Shown here one piece after another: positions 33,749 through 46,780 of a stretch of 64,000 nucleotides of DNA. The stretch lies in contig OX485803.1 of the NCBI GenBank assembly GCA_950295325.1, forward strand, positions 21,082,001 through 21,146,000, read 5' to 3'. Under the pieces are notes generated by a model. The model had not been told where the DNA came from, did not search any database, and was given only the letters and a program-made list of their open reading frames with translations. This DNA is from Polytrichum commune. Lineage: Eukaryota > Streptophyta > Polytrichopsida > Polytrichales > Polytrichaceae. Each line of letters begins with the position of its first letter. Position 1 is the first letter of the stretch. The position numbers and the translations under genes were made by a program.

Positions 33749-36700
33749 CACCTACTTTGGGACTCACTTGGGTTGCCCCTCCTTTGGGGCCTCCCCCGTT
33801 AGGCTCCACTAGCCTAACGTGACACATCTAGGCGAGACCTCAACGCTTCCACTAAGTTGTCTTGATTGCAACTCCGAGATGGCTTTCCATTGTTAAGCCA
33901 CGCCTCGATCGCACGGGGGTGATGCCAAGTCCCGCCCGACTCGATTCCCACTTTGCTCTTTCGAGACATGGGTTCATGACTCCCATGCGCCAACTCTCGT
34001 TAGCTCGCGGGTAGCACTTTTATGAGCACGCGCCATCACCTTGTCCCCGCCCGGACAAGCCCACAACTAAGAAGTTTCTTGGTTTTATCCAAGGCCCCTC
34101 CAAGCCATGGCCCCCAATTACTCGGCTTACCCAACCTAGTTTGGCATATCTATTTCCCCTCTTCCATTAACCAAGCACAAGTACAAGACTAGGACCTCAT
34201 CTCATACTTTTCTCTTTGCACCACTAAAGTTTGGACTTTATTCCCTCAAGCCAAAGAACAAGTTCATGTTGTGGAGCAATTAGCCTCGAAGCTAAGTGTG
34301 CTACTAGCGTCTCTCCCCCACTAAAGGAGATTGATGTCCTCATCAATGCCTACGCTTCATTTTATTGAAATGTCTAGCCTTAATTTCTTCAAAGTGCTTT
34401 ACCAATTCCTTGCCGTTCATCATGTCTCTTGCCGCCACCCAAACGGCTTCTTTCTCATGGTATCCTCACCATTTCACCAAGTACTCTTTTGCACATTTTC
34501 TTTCATTTTCACTTGGGCTTCCTACACTTGAGGATGCCCTCTTACCTCATGTTCCAAATGACCTCCACAAGGTCGGGACGTGGCCTAATCACTTGCTTGT
34601 GATCGGGCCACAAGGTGTCGCCCTAAAATGACTTTCGTAATGAGACATGAAATGTCGGATGCACTTTGATGTCCGGCGGTAATTCCAACTTATACATGTC
34701 CTTGAGCACTTGTTCCACAATGGAAAACGAAGCTCCAATTTTGGACATGAACTCTTGGAGCGAGGCCTTCCGGCTAAGTGAAGTTGTTCACATTCAACAA
34801 CACCTTTTGGCCCACCTCATTCTCCACTTCGCGTCTTCCGGCATTTACTAGCACTCCGTAGCACCTTCGGGCTTTCTCCACCAACAACTTGGTCATCTCC
34901 AAGACTTGTTTACCATCCTTGGCCAAGTCCTCACCATCTTGGTTGAACTCTAGTGTTGAATGTGCCCCCTCGAGAGCTAGGTTAATAGGTTGGAGCGCAT
35001 CCACTCCATAAGCCACCACCAAAGACCACCCCTTGGTAGCCAAGTGCGTGGCTACATTGCAATTACACTCCGCTCGACCCACATAGTCCGCCCAATCTCC
35101 TTGGTCCGCCCCCACCAAGTTCCTCAAGTATTGCTTCAAGTCTCCATTCACATGCTTTGTTTTCCCATCCATTTGGGAATACACGGCCGTGCTAAACCTT
35201 AGTTTCATTCCGACCTCCTTAGAGAAATGCATTGAAAATGCACTTGTGAACTTTGGATCTTGATCCCACACAATCACTCTTGGCAACCCGTGGTGCCTCA
35301 ACCATCCTTTGAGAAAAGGCTATGCGGTCTCCAACGCGGTGGCGGTTCCCACAATCGGCACCATGTGTGCCAACTTGGCAAACCACTCTACCATCAACAA
35401 GATGGCATCATACCCATGTGACTCCGGCAAACTTGTGATCAAGTCCATGCACATACGATGCCATGGCGCCGACGGGATAGGCAACGGTTGCAAGAAACCG
35501 CCTTGCTTTTGGTAAGAGGCTCGGTTCACTTTGCACTTTGATTCAAGCCTTCACAAAGTGGGTTATATCCTCCGTTATGCACCGCCAATGGTATCTCTTT
35601 GACACCATTCTATGGTGGTTTTCTTTTTCTCCTCTATGGCCGGCAATAGGACTATCACATTCCTCCTTCAAAACCGATAGCCTCAACTTGCCTTGTGGCA
35701 CATACACCCAACTTTGCTTGCACTTGAACAATCCGTCCACCAACTTAACCTCTTTAAGCTCACCTAAAAGCTTTTCTGCTTTGGGGTAGTTAATTTACCC
35801 CTCCCGTATCTTGCATCACAAGTTTCCTTCGCCGGCACACATTAGCCACAAGGTTTGGATGGTTCTCATTGCTTGGAACTCTTTCCGTCTACTTAGCGCA
35901 TCCGGCACCACATTTCCACGGTCCGGTTTGTGGACCAAATCCACCTTCATAAGCGCCAAGCTATCATGCCAACGCAATGATTTGGCGCTCACTTGCGCTT
36001 GTATTTCAAAATACTTTTAGGACACATTGTCCTTGTAGACCTTTACTTTGTGCGACCCCAACTAGTGTCGCCACATCTTCAAGCAATACACTACGCAAAG
36101 AAGTTCTTTGTCATGAGTTGGTTGTCTTCTTTGACAACCATCGAGCTACATGCTCGCATATGCAATGGCCATCCATCTTACACATAATCCACCATTGGCA
36201 AAATCATTCACCCCCATATGCACCTCAAAAGGTTTATCAAGCTCCGTGAACTTGAGCACGGGCGGCGAAGAGAACTTGGTCTTAAGCTCCCCAAAGACTC
36301 GTGACAAACATCATCCCACTCTTGGGATAGCCATTTCTTCCACAAGTCGAACCATCGAGCTTCATGCTCTCGTATGCAATGGCCATCCATCTTGCATCAA
36401 CATCCGCCAATGGTAAAGTCCTCGCCCCCCGTATGCACCTCAAAAGGTTTTTCAAGCTCCGCGAACTTGAACACGGGTGGTAAAGAGGAACTTGGTCTTA
36501 AGCTCCTCAAAGACTTGGTGGCAAGGCTCATCCCACTCTTGGGATAGCCATTTCTTGCACAATTGGACAAGCTTCTACAACCATGGAGCTTAATGCTCCC
36601 ATAAGCAATGGTCTTCCATCTTGGATCAACATCCGCCAATGGTAAAGTCCTTTGCCTTCATGTGCACCTCAACATGCTCATGAAAACCCGAAACTTAACC

Positions 36701-38604
36701 ACATCTTGTGAAGAGAACTTTTTCTTGAGCTCCCCAAAGCCTTGGTGACAAGGCTCATCCCACTCTTGGGATAGCCATTTTTTTCAACATGTTGACTAAG
36801 GTTCTAGCAACCTTAGAAAAACCATGAATGAAGTGGTGGTAGTAGTTGGTTAGGCCAACAAATGACCTAAGCCCTTTTTTTGAATCAAGGGCAAATTCTC
36901 TTCTTGGATTGCCTTGACATTCTTCATGTTTGTCCACCAACTTCCTTTGTCACCACATACCTCAAGAACTCAATCTCTCGTTGAGCAAAGTTATTTTTCA
37001 CTCCTTGGCGGTAACTTTTTGGGCAACACATTGGTGAATACATCCTTGTATCTCACCAACATCCCACCAATGTGATTTGGAGGAGGCCCATCTTTCCTAG
37101 CCTCTTCATACATTCCTTGGAGTTGCTCCAATGGAACCATGACCATTATGTTTTCTATTTTTCAGTTGGTCCATTAAGACCAAATTCACCTTGGGTCCTC
37201 CTACCATAGGAGTCCTTGTCAATTTGAACTTCAATTCTTTGCCATTATGACACATCATAATGCACCGCAAGCTCACCGGCTTGCACCTCATATCTATCAT
37301 GTGAGTTTCAAAGTAGGCGGCCTTCACAATGACATGCATTTCATCTATTTCACATGGTGTGAAATTTTGACAAAAATCCAATGTCCCACATTGAAAGGTT
37401 ACATGCATCGCGGCCTCCTTTGTCTCATGCGGTTTGCCCTTTCCAAACCGCACCTTGGTGGGCTTGCTTTCTCTATCAATCGGCAAGCCCCAACTCCCTT
37501 GTGAGTTTTGGGCTCAAGAAGGAGTAATAGCCTCTTTGTCAACACATGAGACATTTCTCCCATTCATTTGAGCCTCAAGGTACAAAATACTTGGCCTCGG
37601 CTTAAGGCTACTAGCCTTGGCCACAAAGCCATCGTCCAACATTTGGTCCTCCGCAACTTGGCTTGGCTTGGTCCGCAAAGCCAACTTTAAACATTTCGTC
37701 CGCGGGACAAATTGGTTTGGTGCCACAAAACCAATTTCTCATAATTTGTCCGCAAAACAAACATGTTTTGCCTTGGTAGCACAAAGCCACCTTCTCACAC
37801 TCCGTCCATGGCACAAACATGAATTGCCTTGGTAGGACAAACCCACCTCCCAACATTCCCTCCGCGGCACAAGTATGATTTGCTTTGGAAGCATAAAGCC
37901 ACCTTTCAACATTCCGTCTGCGGCACCAATATGTTTTGCCTAAGTAAAATGGACCAAACAATTTGCACTCATTTCTTTGGGACCTACTTTGGCTAAAGCC
38001 ACTTGTGGTGATGCGCCGCCAACTTCTCTTTGGGACCATCGGCTTCAATGCTCTTGCAAACTTGATGGTCCCCACCATGTCCTCAAGAAGCCTTAGGGAC
38101 TTAAACAAGGCATCCACCACCCGCTTTTAAAACCCCACCTAAAACGATGCATTTCTTAGAAAGCTCGTCCGTTTTAGGTGTATCCTTCATTTGTGCGTTT
38201 GAATAGCGCACATAGGCCTTAAGAGGCCCCGGGTGCCTCATTAGCATCAAGTTCATTTCAACATCCGAACCTTCAAAGCATCTCGAATTGAAATTCCAAT
38301 CCAACATTAATACCCTCCAAGGTTTTGGGTGCTTTTGGTATTCTAGGCCCCAAATGTTTTTTGAGGTTTGCGGGAGCCCTTTTCAAAGCACTCCTCCATT
38401 TTCCTTACCAAATCCACCCTCATGCCCACCATTGTCATTAGAACCAATGGTATGGTCAAATTCCACTTGCACATGATCCTTGTTCCAATTTGAGCCTCAC
38501 AACCTTTTGGAAACCCCGGGCTCACCATCACAACCCGCATTTTTAATAGCCATGTTTCCCTCAAAGTGCGAGCTCAAAACTTGGAACCCTGCTCTGATAC
38601 CACG
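33749..38604 (-). pseudogene. Antisense element (copy D): 3'UTR to PBS
   Basis: Complete internal region except for the 3'UTR end. Reading antisense: PBS complement 38591-38602, gag remnant to ~37950, six-unit array ~37926-37601, protease remnant 37610-37106 (V-D-K-E-A-I in place of V-D-T-G-A-T), RT remnant without palm ~37080-36790, three RNase H units ~36785-36130, RNase H tail, HHCC region 35743-35543, integrase with shared amber stop 35320-35322 and open segment 35301-34774, chromodomain remnant ~34520-34340, and 3'UTR truncated at 33749 by the LTR on its left. Confidence 0.82.
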
Positions 38605-39576
38605 TGTCGCAACCCTTGCTAGCTCCCTTAACAATCTTGCCAATTTTCGTTTCTAGCAAAGGTTACGAGCGCTAACCATTCGCATTCCGCCATGCTAATG
38701 GATAGCTCCTCTTACCCCGGACCAATAGTTCATAGGAGGGAACCAACCCTCCTACTTTGCTTTCGGGACTCACCCCTTAATCGGTAACCCATTTCCCCAA
38801 TGTGGACTTCCATCCATGGAAGTCCAATCCTATGTTGATCATCGCGTTGCCGGAGCAACACTACAACAACCCGAAGCATACTAGGCAACTATGGCCTCAC
38901 AATAGGCCAAAGCCCATGGAGGCCTTGCCGTTCGGCCTCGGGTGGGTGAGGCCACACCACCTCACCCATATAAGCCTCTAGGACTTCACGCGGGGCCCCT
39001 ACCCCACCGTCAACCAACCTCTTGTCTCTCTACCAAGAGTTGGGGCCAAGTGGACATTTTCCTTTAGCTGCTGGGCCTAGAACCCACTAGCAGCTTCAGA
39101 CCATCATAACTTCCTTGTATGATGTCTGATCATAACAACCAACCACTCCATCTTCATCTACGCTTCACGTAGATGCCGATGGACTCCTCACTTGCCCCAT
39201 TCGGACAAGTATTGAGGACGTTATGCCTGTTTGAACCTTGGCAGTCCCGGGAATCACTCCCAGGCACTGCTGTACCAGGGCGCTGTCCCGGGACAGCGCC
39301 CCACTCAAATGGCCATAACTCCTAGCTCACACCTCCGATTGAGGTGTTCTTGAGCTTTCTAGAATCACCACGCCATGAGCTACGCATAACTCATGGCCTT
39401 ACCCTTGTGCCTCCTAGTCTTTGTGGGTGGGAGGCGTTCCCAACGCCTGGGGCCCTCACCCACACTAGGATCACTTGGGCCCTCTCACCAACGGCGCCAC
39501 AAGTCCCGGGTGTCACTCCGGGGTCCCCCTTGTGCCCATGGTGTTTCGGGCACTCCTCATGGACAGGTGCGCGACA
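38605..39576 (-). repeat. 5' LTR of copy D
   Basis: 972-bp LTR. The right flank GGTAA is inside the RNase H units of the next element. No 3' LTR of the same element with a matching flank is found in the window. Confidence 0.88.
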
Positions 39577-42228
39577 GGTAAAGTGACTCGCCCCCGTATG
39601 CACCTCAAAAGGTTTGGCAAACTCCGCAAGCTTGAGCGCGGGCGGCAAAGACAACTTTCTCTTAAGCTTCCCAATGGCTTGGTAGCACGGCTCATCCCAC
39701 TCTTGGGATAGCCATTTCTTGCACAAGCCGGACATGGTTCGACAACCATGGAGCTTAATGCTCTCATAAGCAATGGTCATCCATCTTGGATCAACATCCG
39801 CCAATGGTAAAGTTACTCGCCCCCGTATGCACCTCAAAAGGTATGTCAAACTCCGCGAACTTGAGCACGGGCGGCGAAGAGAACTTGGTCTTAAGCTCCT
39901 CAAAGACTTGGTGGGAAGGCTCATCCCACTCTTGGGATAGCCATTTCTTGCACAAGTTGGACGAGGTCGGACAACCATCGAGCTTCATGCTCTTACATGC
40001 AATGGCCATCCATTTTGCCTCAACATCCGCCAATGGTAAAGTCACTCGCCCCCATATGCACCTCAAAAGGATAGTCAAGCTACGCGAACTTGAGCACGGG
40101 CGGCGAAGAAAACTTCCACTTAAGCTCCCAAAAGGCTTTGTGGCAAGGCTCATCCCACTCTTGGGATAACCATTTCTTGCACAAGCCGGACAAGGTTCGA
40201 CAACCATGGAGCTTAATGCTCCCACAAGCAATGGTCATCCATCTTGGATCAACATCCACCAATGGTAAAATCCTTCGCCTCCATGTGCACCTCAAAATGC
40301 TTATGAAAACCCGGAAACTTAACCACATCTTGTGAAGAGAACTTGCTCTTGAGCTCCCCAAAGGCTTGGTGACAACGCTCATCCCACTCTTGGGATAGCC
40401 ATTTCCCTCAATAAGTTGAATAAGATCCTAGCAACCTTCAAAAACTCTCGAATGAAGTGGTGGTAGTAGTTGGCTAGGCCAACAAATGACCTAAGCCCTT
40501 TTTGAATGAAGGGCCAATTCTCCTTTTGGATTGCCTTCACATTCTTCATGTTCGTCCACCAACTTCCTTTGTCACCACATACCTCAAGAACTCAATCTCT
40601 CGTTGAGCAAAGTTTTTTTTCACTCCTTGGCGGTAACTTTTTGGGCAACACATTGGTGAATACATCCTTGTATTTCACCAACATCCCACCAATGTGGTTT
40701 GGGGGAGGCCCATCTTTCCTAGCCTCCCCATACGTTCCTTGGAGTTGCTCCAATTGAACCACGACCTTTATGTTTTCTATTTTTCATTTGGTCTATTAAC
40801 ACCAAATTCGACTCGGATCCTCCTACCATAGGAGTTCTTGTCAATTTGAACTTCAATTCTTTGCCATTATGACACATCATAATGCACCGCAAGCACACCG
40901 GCTTGCACCTCACATCTATCATGTGAGTTTCAAAGAAGGCGGCCTTCACAATGACATGCATTTCATCTATTTCACATGGTGTGAAATTTTGACAAAAATC
41001 CAATGTCCCACATTGAAAGGTTACATGCATCACGAACTCCTTCCTTTCATGCGGTTTGCCCTTTCCAAACCGCACCTTGGTGGGCTTGCCCGCTCTATCA
41101 ATTGGCAAGCCCCAACTCCCTTGTGAGATTTGGGCTCATGAAAGAGTCCGTTGCCTCTTTGTCAACTCATGAGACATATCTCCCATTCATTTGAGCCTCA
41201 AGGTACAAAAGACTTGGCCTCGGCTTAAGGCTACTAGCCTTGGCCACAATGCCATCGTCCAACATTTGGTCCTCCGCAACTTGGCTTGGCTTGGTCAGCA
41301 AAGCCAACTTCAAACATTTCGTGCGCGGGACAAATTGGTTTGGTGCCACAAAACCAATTTCTAATCATTTGTCCGCAAAACAAACATGTTTTGCCTTGGT
41401 AGCACAAAGCCACCTTCCCACACTCCGTCCGCGGCACAAACATGAATTGCCTTGGTAGGACAAACCCACCTCCCAACATTCCGTCCGCGGCACAAGTATG
41501 ATTTGCTTTGGAAGCATAAAGCCACCTTTCAACATTCCGTCCGCGGCTCCAACATGTTTTGCCTAAGTAAAACGGACCAAACAATTTGCACTCATTTCTT
41601 TGGGACCTACTTTGGCTAAAGCCACTTGTGGTGATGCGCTGCCAAACTTCTCTTTGGGACCATCGGCTTCAATGCTCTTGCAAACTTGATGGTCCCCACT
41701 ATGTCCTCAAGAAGCCTTGGGGACTTAAACAAGGCATCCACCACCCGCTTTTAAAACCCCACCTAGAAGGATGCATTTCTTAGAAAGTTCGTCCGTTTTA
41801 GGTGTATCCTTCATTTGTGCGTTTGAATAGCGCACATAGGCCTTAAGAGGCCCCGGGTGCCTCATTAGCACCAAATTCATTCCAACATCAATACCTTCCA
41901 AGCATTTCGAATTGGAATTTCAATCCAACATTAATGCCCTCCAAGGTTTTGGGTGCTTTCGGTATTCTAGGCCCCAAATGTTTTTTGAGGTTTGCGGGAG
42001 CCCTTTTCAAAGCACTCCTCCATTTTCCTTACCAAATCCACCCTCATGCCCACCATTGTCATTGGAACCAATGGTATGGTCAAATTCCACTTGCACATGA
42101 TCCTTGTTCCAATTTGAGCCTCACAACCTTTTGGAAACCCCGGGCTCACCAACATAACCCGCATTTATGATACCCATGTTTTCCTCAAAGTGCGAGCTCA
42201 AAACTTGGAACCCTGCTCTGATACCAAG
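39577..42228 (-). pseudogene. Antisense element (copy E): RNase H units to PBS
   Basis: Reading antisense: PBS complement 42215-42226, gag remnant, six-unit array ~41550-41226, protease remnant 41230-40719 (open 129 codons), RT remnant without palm, then four RNase H-region units (boundaries near 40405, 40178, 39950, 39720), the last cut at 39577. This is the largest RNase H array in the window. Confidence 0.82.
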
Positions 42229-43197
42229 TGTCGCAACCCTTGCTAGCCCCCCTTGACCATCTTGCCAATTTTCAATTCTAGCAAAGGTTACGAGTGCCTA
42301 ACCCTTCGCATACCGCCATGCTAATGGTTAGCTCCTTTAACCCCGGACCAATAGTTCATAGGAGGGAACCAACCCTCCTACTTTGCTTTCGGGACTCACC
42401 CCTTAATCGGTAACCCATTTCCCCAATGTGGACTTCCATCCATGGAAGTCCAATCCTATGTTGATCATCGGGTTGCCGGAGCAACACTACAACAACCCGA
42501 ACCATACTAGGCAACTATGGCCTCACAATGGGCCAATGCCCATGGTGGCCTTGCCGTTCGGCCTCGGGTGGGTGAGGCCACACCACCTCACCCATATAAG
42601 CCTCTAGGACTCTACGCGGGGCCCCTACCCCACCGTCAACCAACCTCTTGTCTCTCTACCAAGAGTTGGGGCCAAGTGGACATTTTCCCTTAGCCGTTGG
42701 GCCTAGAAGCCCCCACAGCTTCAGACCATCATAACTTCCTTGTATGATGTCTGATGCTAACACTTGACCACTCCATCTTCATCTACGCTTCACGTAGATG
42801 CCGATGGACTCCTCACTTGCTCCATTTGAGCAAGTCTTGAGGAAGTTATGCCTGTTTGAAGCTTGGCAGTCCCGGGAATCACTCCCAGGCACTGCTGCAC
42901 CAGGGCGCTGTCCCGGGACAGCGCCCCACTCAAATGGCCATAACTCCTAGCTCACACCTCCGATTGAGGTGTTCTTGAGCATTCTAGAATCACCATGCCA
43001 TGAGCTACGCATAATGGCCTTACCCTTGTGCCTCCTAGTCTTCGTGGATGGGAGGCGTTCCCAACGCCCGGGGCCCTCACCCACACTAGGATCACTTGGG
43101 CCCTCTCACCAACGGCGCCACAAGTCCCGGGTGTCACTCCGGGGTCCCCCTTGTGCCCATGGTGTTTCGGGCACTCCTCATGGAGAGGTGCGCGACA
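42229..43197 (-). repeat. 5' LTR of copy E
   Basis: 969-bp LTR. The right flank GCAAG lies inside an RNase H unit of copy F, with no partner in the window. Confidence 0.88.
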
Positions 43198-44995
43198 GCA
43201 AGGCTCATCCCACTCTTGGGATAGCCATTTCTTGCACAAGCCGGACAAGGTTCGACAACCATGGAGCTTAATGCTCTCATAAGCAATGGTCATCCATCTT
43301 GGATCAACATCCTCCAATGATAAAGTCCTTCGTCTCCATGTGCACCTCAAAATGCTTATGAAAACCCGGAAACTTAACCACATCTTGTGAAGGGAACTTG
43401 CTCTTGAGCTTCCCAAGGGCTTGGTGACAAGGCTCGTCCCACTCTTGGAATAGCCATTTCCTCCATAAGTCGAGTAAGGCCCTAGCAACCTTAAAACAAA
43501 TCTAGAATGAAGTGGTGGTAGTAGTTGGCTAGGCCAACAAATGACCTAAGTTTTTTTTTTTGAGTCAAGCACCAATTCTCCTCTTGGATTGCCTTGAAAT
43601 TCTTCATGTTTGTCCACCAACTTCCTTTGTCACCACATGCCTCAAGAACTCAATTTCTTCTTGAGCAAAGTTGCAATTCACTTCTTGGCGGTAACATTTT
43701 GAGCAACACATTGGTGAATACATCCTTGTATCTCACCAACATCCCACAAGTATGGTTTGGGGGAGGCCCATCTTTCCTAGCCTCCCCATGAGTTCCTTGG
43801 AGTTGCTTCAATTGAACCACGACCATTATGTTTACCATATTTCATTTGGTCCATTAAGACCAAATTCAACTTGGGTCCTCCTACCATAGGAGTCCTTGTC
43901 AATTTGAACCTTAATTCTTTGCCATTATGACACATCATAATGCACGGCAAGCACACTGGCTTGCGCCTCACATCTATCATGTGAGTTTTAAAGAAGGCGG
44001 CCTTCACAATGACATGCATTTCATCTATTTCACATGGTGTGAAATTTTGACAAAATTCCAATGTCCCACATTGAAAGGTTACATGCATCGCGGCCTCTTT
44101 TGTCTCATGCGGTTCGCCCTTTCCAAACCGCACCTTGATGGGCTTGCCCGCTCTATCAATTGGCAAGCCCCAACTCCCTTGTGAGCTTTGGGCTCAGGAA
44201 AGAGTCCATTGCCTCTTTGTCAACTCATGAGACATATCTGCCATTCATTTGAGCCTCAAGGTACAAAAGACTTGGCCTCGGCTTAAGGCTACTAGCCTTG
44301 GCCACAATGCCATCGTCTTACATTTGGTCCTCGGCAACTTGGCTTGGCTTGGTCCGCAAAGCCAACTTCAAACATTTCGTGCGCGGGACAAATTGGTTTG
44401 GTGCCACAAAACGAATTTCTAATAGTTTGTCCGCAAAACAAACATGTTTTGCCTTGGTAGCACAAAGCCACCTTCCCACACTCCGTCCGCGGCACGAACA
44501 TCAATTGCCTTGGTAGGACAAACCCACCTCCCAACATTCCGTCTGCGGCACAAGTATGATTTGCTTTGGAAGCATAAAGCCACCTTTCAACATTCCGTCC
44601 GCGGCTCCAACATGTTTTGCCTAAGTAAAACGGACCAAACAATTTGCACTCATTTCTTTGGGACCTACTTTGGCTAAAGCCACTTGTGGTGATGCGCTGC
44701 CAAACTTCTCTTTGGGACCATCGGCTTCAATGCTCTTGCAAACTTGATGGTCCCCACCATGTCCTCAAGAAGCCTTGGGGACTTAAACAAGGCATCCACC
44801 ACCCGCTTTTAAAACCCCACCTAAAAGGATGCATTTCTTAGAAAGCTTGTCCATTTTAGGTGTATCCTTCATTTATGCGTATGAATAGCGCACATAGGCC
44901 TTAAGAGGCCCCGGGTGCCTCATTAGCACCAAATTCATTCCAACATCAATACCTTCCAAGCATTTCGTATTGGAATTTCAATCCAACATTAATGC
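43198..44995 (-). pseudogene. Antisense element (copy F): RNase H units, protease, array, gag
   Basis: Two RNase H units (breaks near 43215 and 43455), RT remnant without palm, protease remnant 44166-43777 (129-codon open segment), six-unit array ~44609-44284, gag remnant interrupted at AATGC (44991-44995) by a solo LTR. Confidence 0.8.
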
Positions 44996-45987
44996 TGTCG
45001 CAACCCTTGCTAGCCCCCCTTGACAATCTTGCCAATTTTCATTTCTACCAAAGGTCACGAGCGCTAACCATTCGCATTCCGCCATGCTAATGGATAGCTC
45101 CTCTTACCCCGGACCAATAGTTCATAGGAGGGAACCAACCCTCCTACTTTGCTTTCGGGACTCACCCCTTAATCGCTAACCAACCCCTTTAATCGGTAAC
45201 CAATCCTTAGATGTGGACTTCCATCCATGGAAGTCCAATCTTATGTTGATCATCGCGTTGCCGGAGCAACACTACAACAATCCGAACCATACTAGGCAAC
45301 TATGGCCTCACATTAGGCCAATGCCAATGGAGGCCGTGCCGTTCGGCCTCGGGTGGGTGAGGCCACACCACCTCACCCATATAAGCCTCTAGGACTCTAC
45401 GCGGGGCCCCTACCCCACCGTCAACCAACCTCTTGTCTCCCTACCAAGAGTTGGGGCCAAGTGGACAATTTCCTTTAGCTGCTGGGCCTAGAACCCCCCA
45501 GCAGCTTCAGACCATCATAACTTCCTTGTATGATGTCTGATCATAACAACCAACCGCTCCATCCTCATCTACGCTTCACGTAGATGCCGATGGACTCCTC
45601 ACTTGCTCCATTCGAGCAAGTCTTGGGGAAGTTATGCCTGTTTGAACCTTGGCAGTCCCGGGAATCACTCCCAGGCACTGCTGTAGCAGGGCGCTGTCCC
45701 GGGACAGCGCCCCACTCAAATGGCCATAACTCCTAGCTCACACCTCCGATTGAGGTGTTCTTGAGCATTCTAGAATCACCACGCCATGAGCTACGCATAG
45801 CTCATGGCCTTACCCTTGTGCCTCCTAATCTTCGTGGGTGGGAGGCGTTCCCAACGCCCGGGGCCCTCACCCACACTAGGATCACTTGGGCCCTCTCACC
45901 AACGGCGCCACAAGTCCCGGGTGTCACTCCGGGGTCCCCCTTGTGCCCATGGTGTTTCGGCCACTCCTCATGGAGAGGTGCGCGACA
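44996..45987 (-). repeat. Solo LTR in copy F gag
   Basis: 992-bp LTR of the longer subtype with perfect duplication AATGC at 44991-44995 and 45988-45992. Confidence 0.92.
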
Positions 45988-46285
45988 AATGCCCTCCAAG
46001 GTTTTGGGTGCATTCGGTATTCTAGGCCCCAAATGTTTTTTTTGAGGTGTACGGGAGCCCTTTTAAAGGACTCCACCATTTTCCTTACTAAATCCACCAT
46101 CATGCCCACCATTGTCATTAGAACTAATGGTATGGCCAAATTCCATTTACACATGATCTTTGTTCCAATTTGAGCCTTACAACCTTTTGGAAAACCCGGG
46201 CTCACCATAATAACCCTCAGGTTTGATAGCCATGTCTCCCTCACAGTGCTAGCTCAAAATATTGGAACCCTGCTCTGATACCAAG
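45988..46285 (-). pseudogene. gag start, leader and PBS of copy F
   Basis: Resumes the gag remnant after the solo LTR. The Gag start is near 46231 and the PBS complement GCTCTGATACCA at 46272-46283. Gag here reads M-A-I-K-P-E-G-Y-Y-G-E-P, slightly nearer the intact protein in length before a stop. Confidence 0.78.
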
Positions 46286-46780
46286 TGTCGCAACCCTTGC
46301 TAGCCCCCCCTTGACCATCTTGCCAATTTTCAATTCTAGCAAAGGTTACGAGTCGCTAACCATTCGCATTCCGCCATGCTAATGATTAGCTCCTCCTACC
46401 CCGGACCTTATAGTTCATAGGAAGTTATGCCTGTTTGAACCTTGGCAGTCCCGGGAATCACTCCCAGGCACTGCTGTACCAGGGCGCTGTCCCGGGACAG
46501 CTCCCCACTCAAATGGCCATAACTCCTAGCTCACACCTCCGATTGAGGTGATCTTGAGCATTCTAGAATCACCACGCCATGAGCTACGCATAGCTCATGG
46601 CCTCACCCTAATGCCTCCTAGTCTTTGTAGGTGGGAGGCGTTCCCAACGCCCGGGGCCCTCACCCACACTAGGATCACTTGGGCCCTCTCACCAACGGCG
46701 CCACAAGTCCCGGGTGTCACTCCGGGGTCCCCCTTGTGCCCATGGTGTTTCGGCCACTCCTCATGGAGAGGTGCGTGACA
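46286..46780 (-). repeat. 5' LTR of copy F with a ~480-bp internal deletion
   Basis: Only 495 bp long. The join near 46420 (CATAGGAAGTTATG) fuses the U5-side segment to the U3-side segment and removes TATA and several hairpins. A 3-4 bp AGGA overlap at the join suggests microhomology-mediated deletion. The end is GTGCGTGACA. It is inserted in the protease-RT junction of the intact-gag element. Confidence 0.85.

Noticed and set aside
9386-33753. Pairing LTRs 9391-10364 and 32779-33748 as one element via CACCC/CACCT flanks
   Set aside because: Only 4 of 5 bases match and the two LTRs differ at many diagnostic sites, so they do not come from one insertion.
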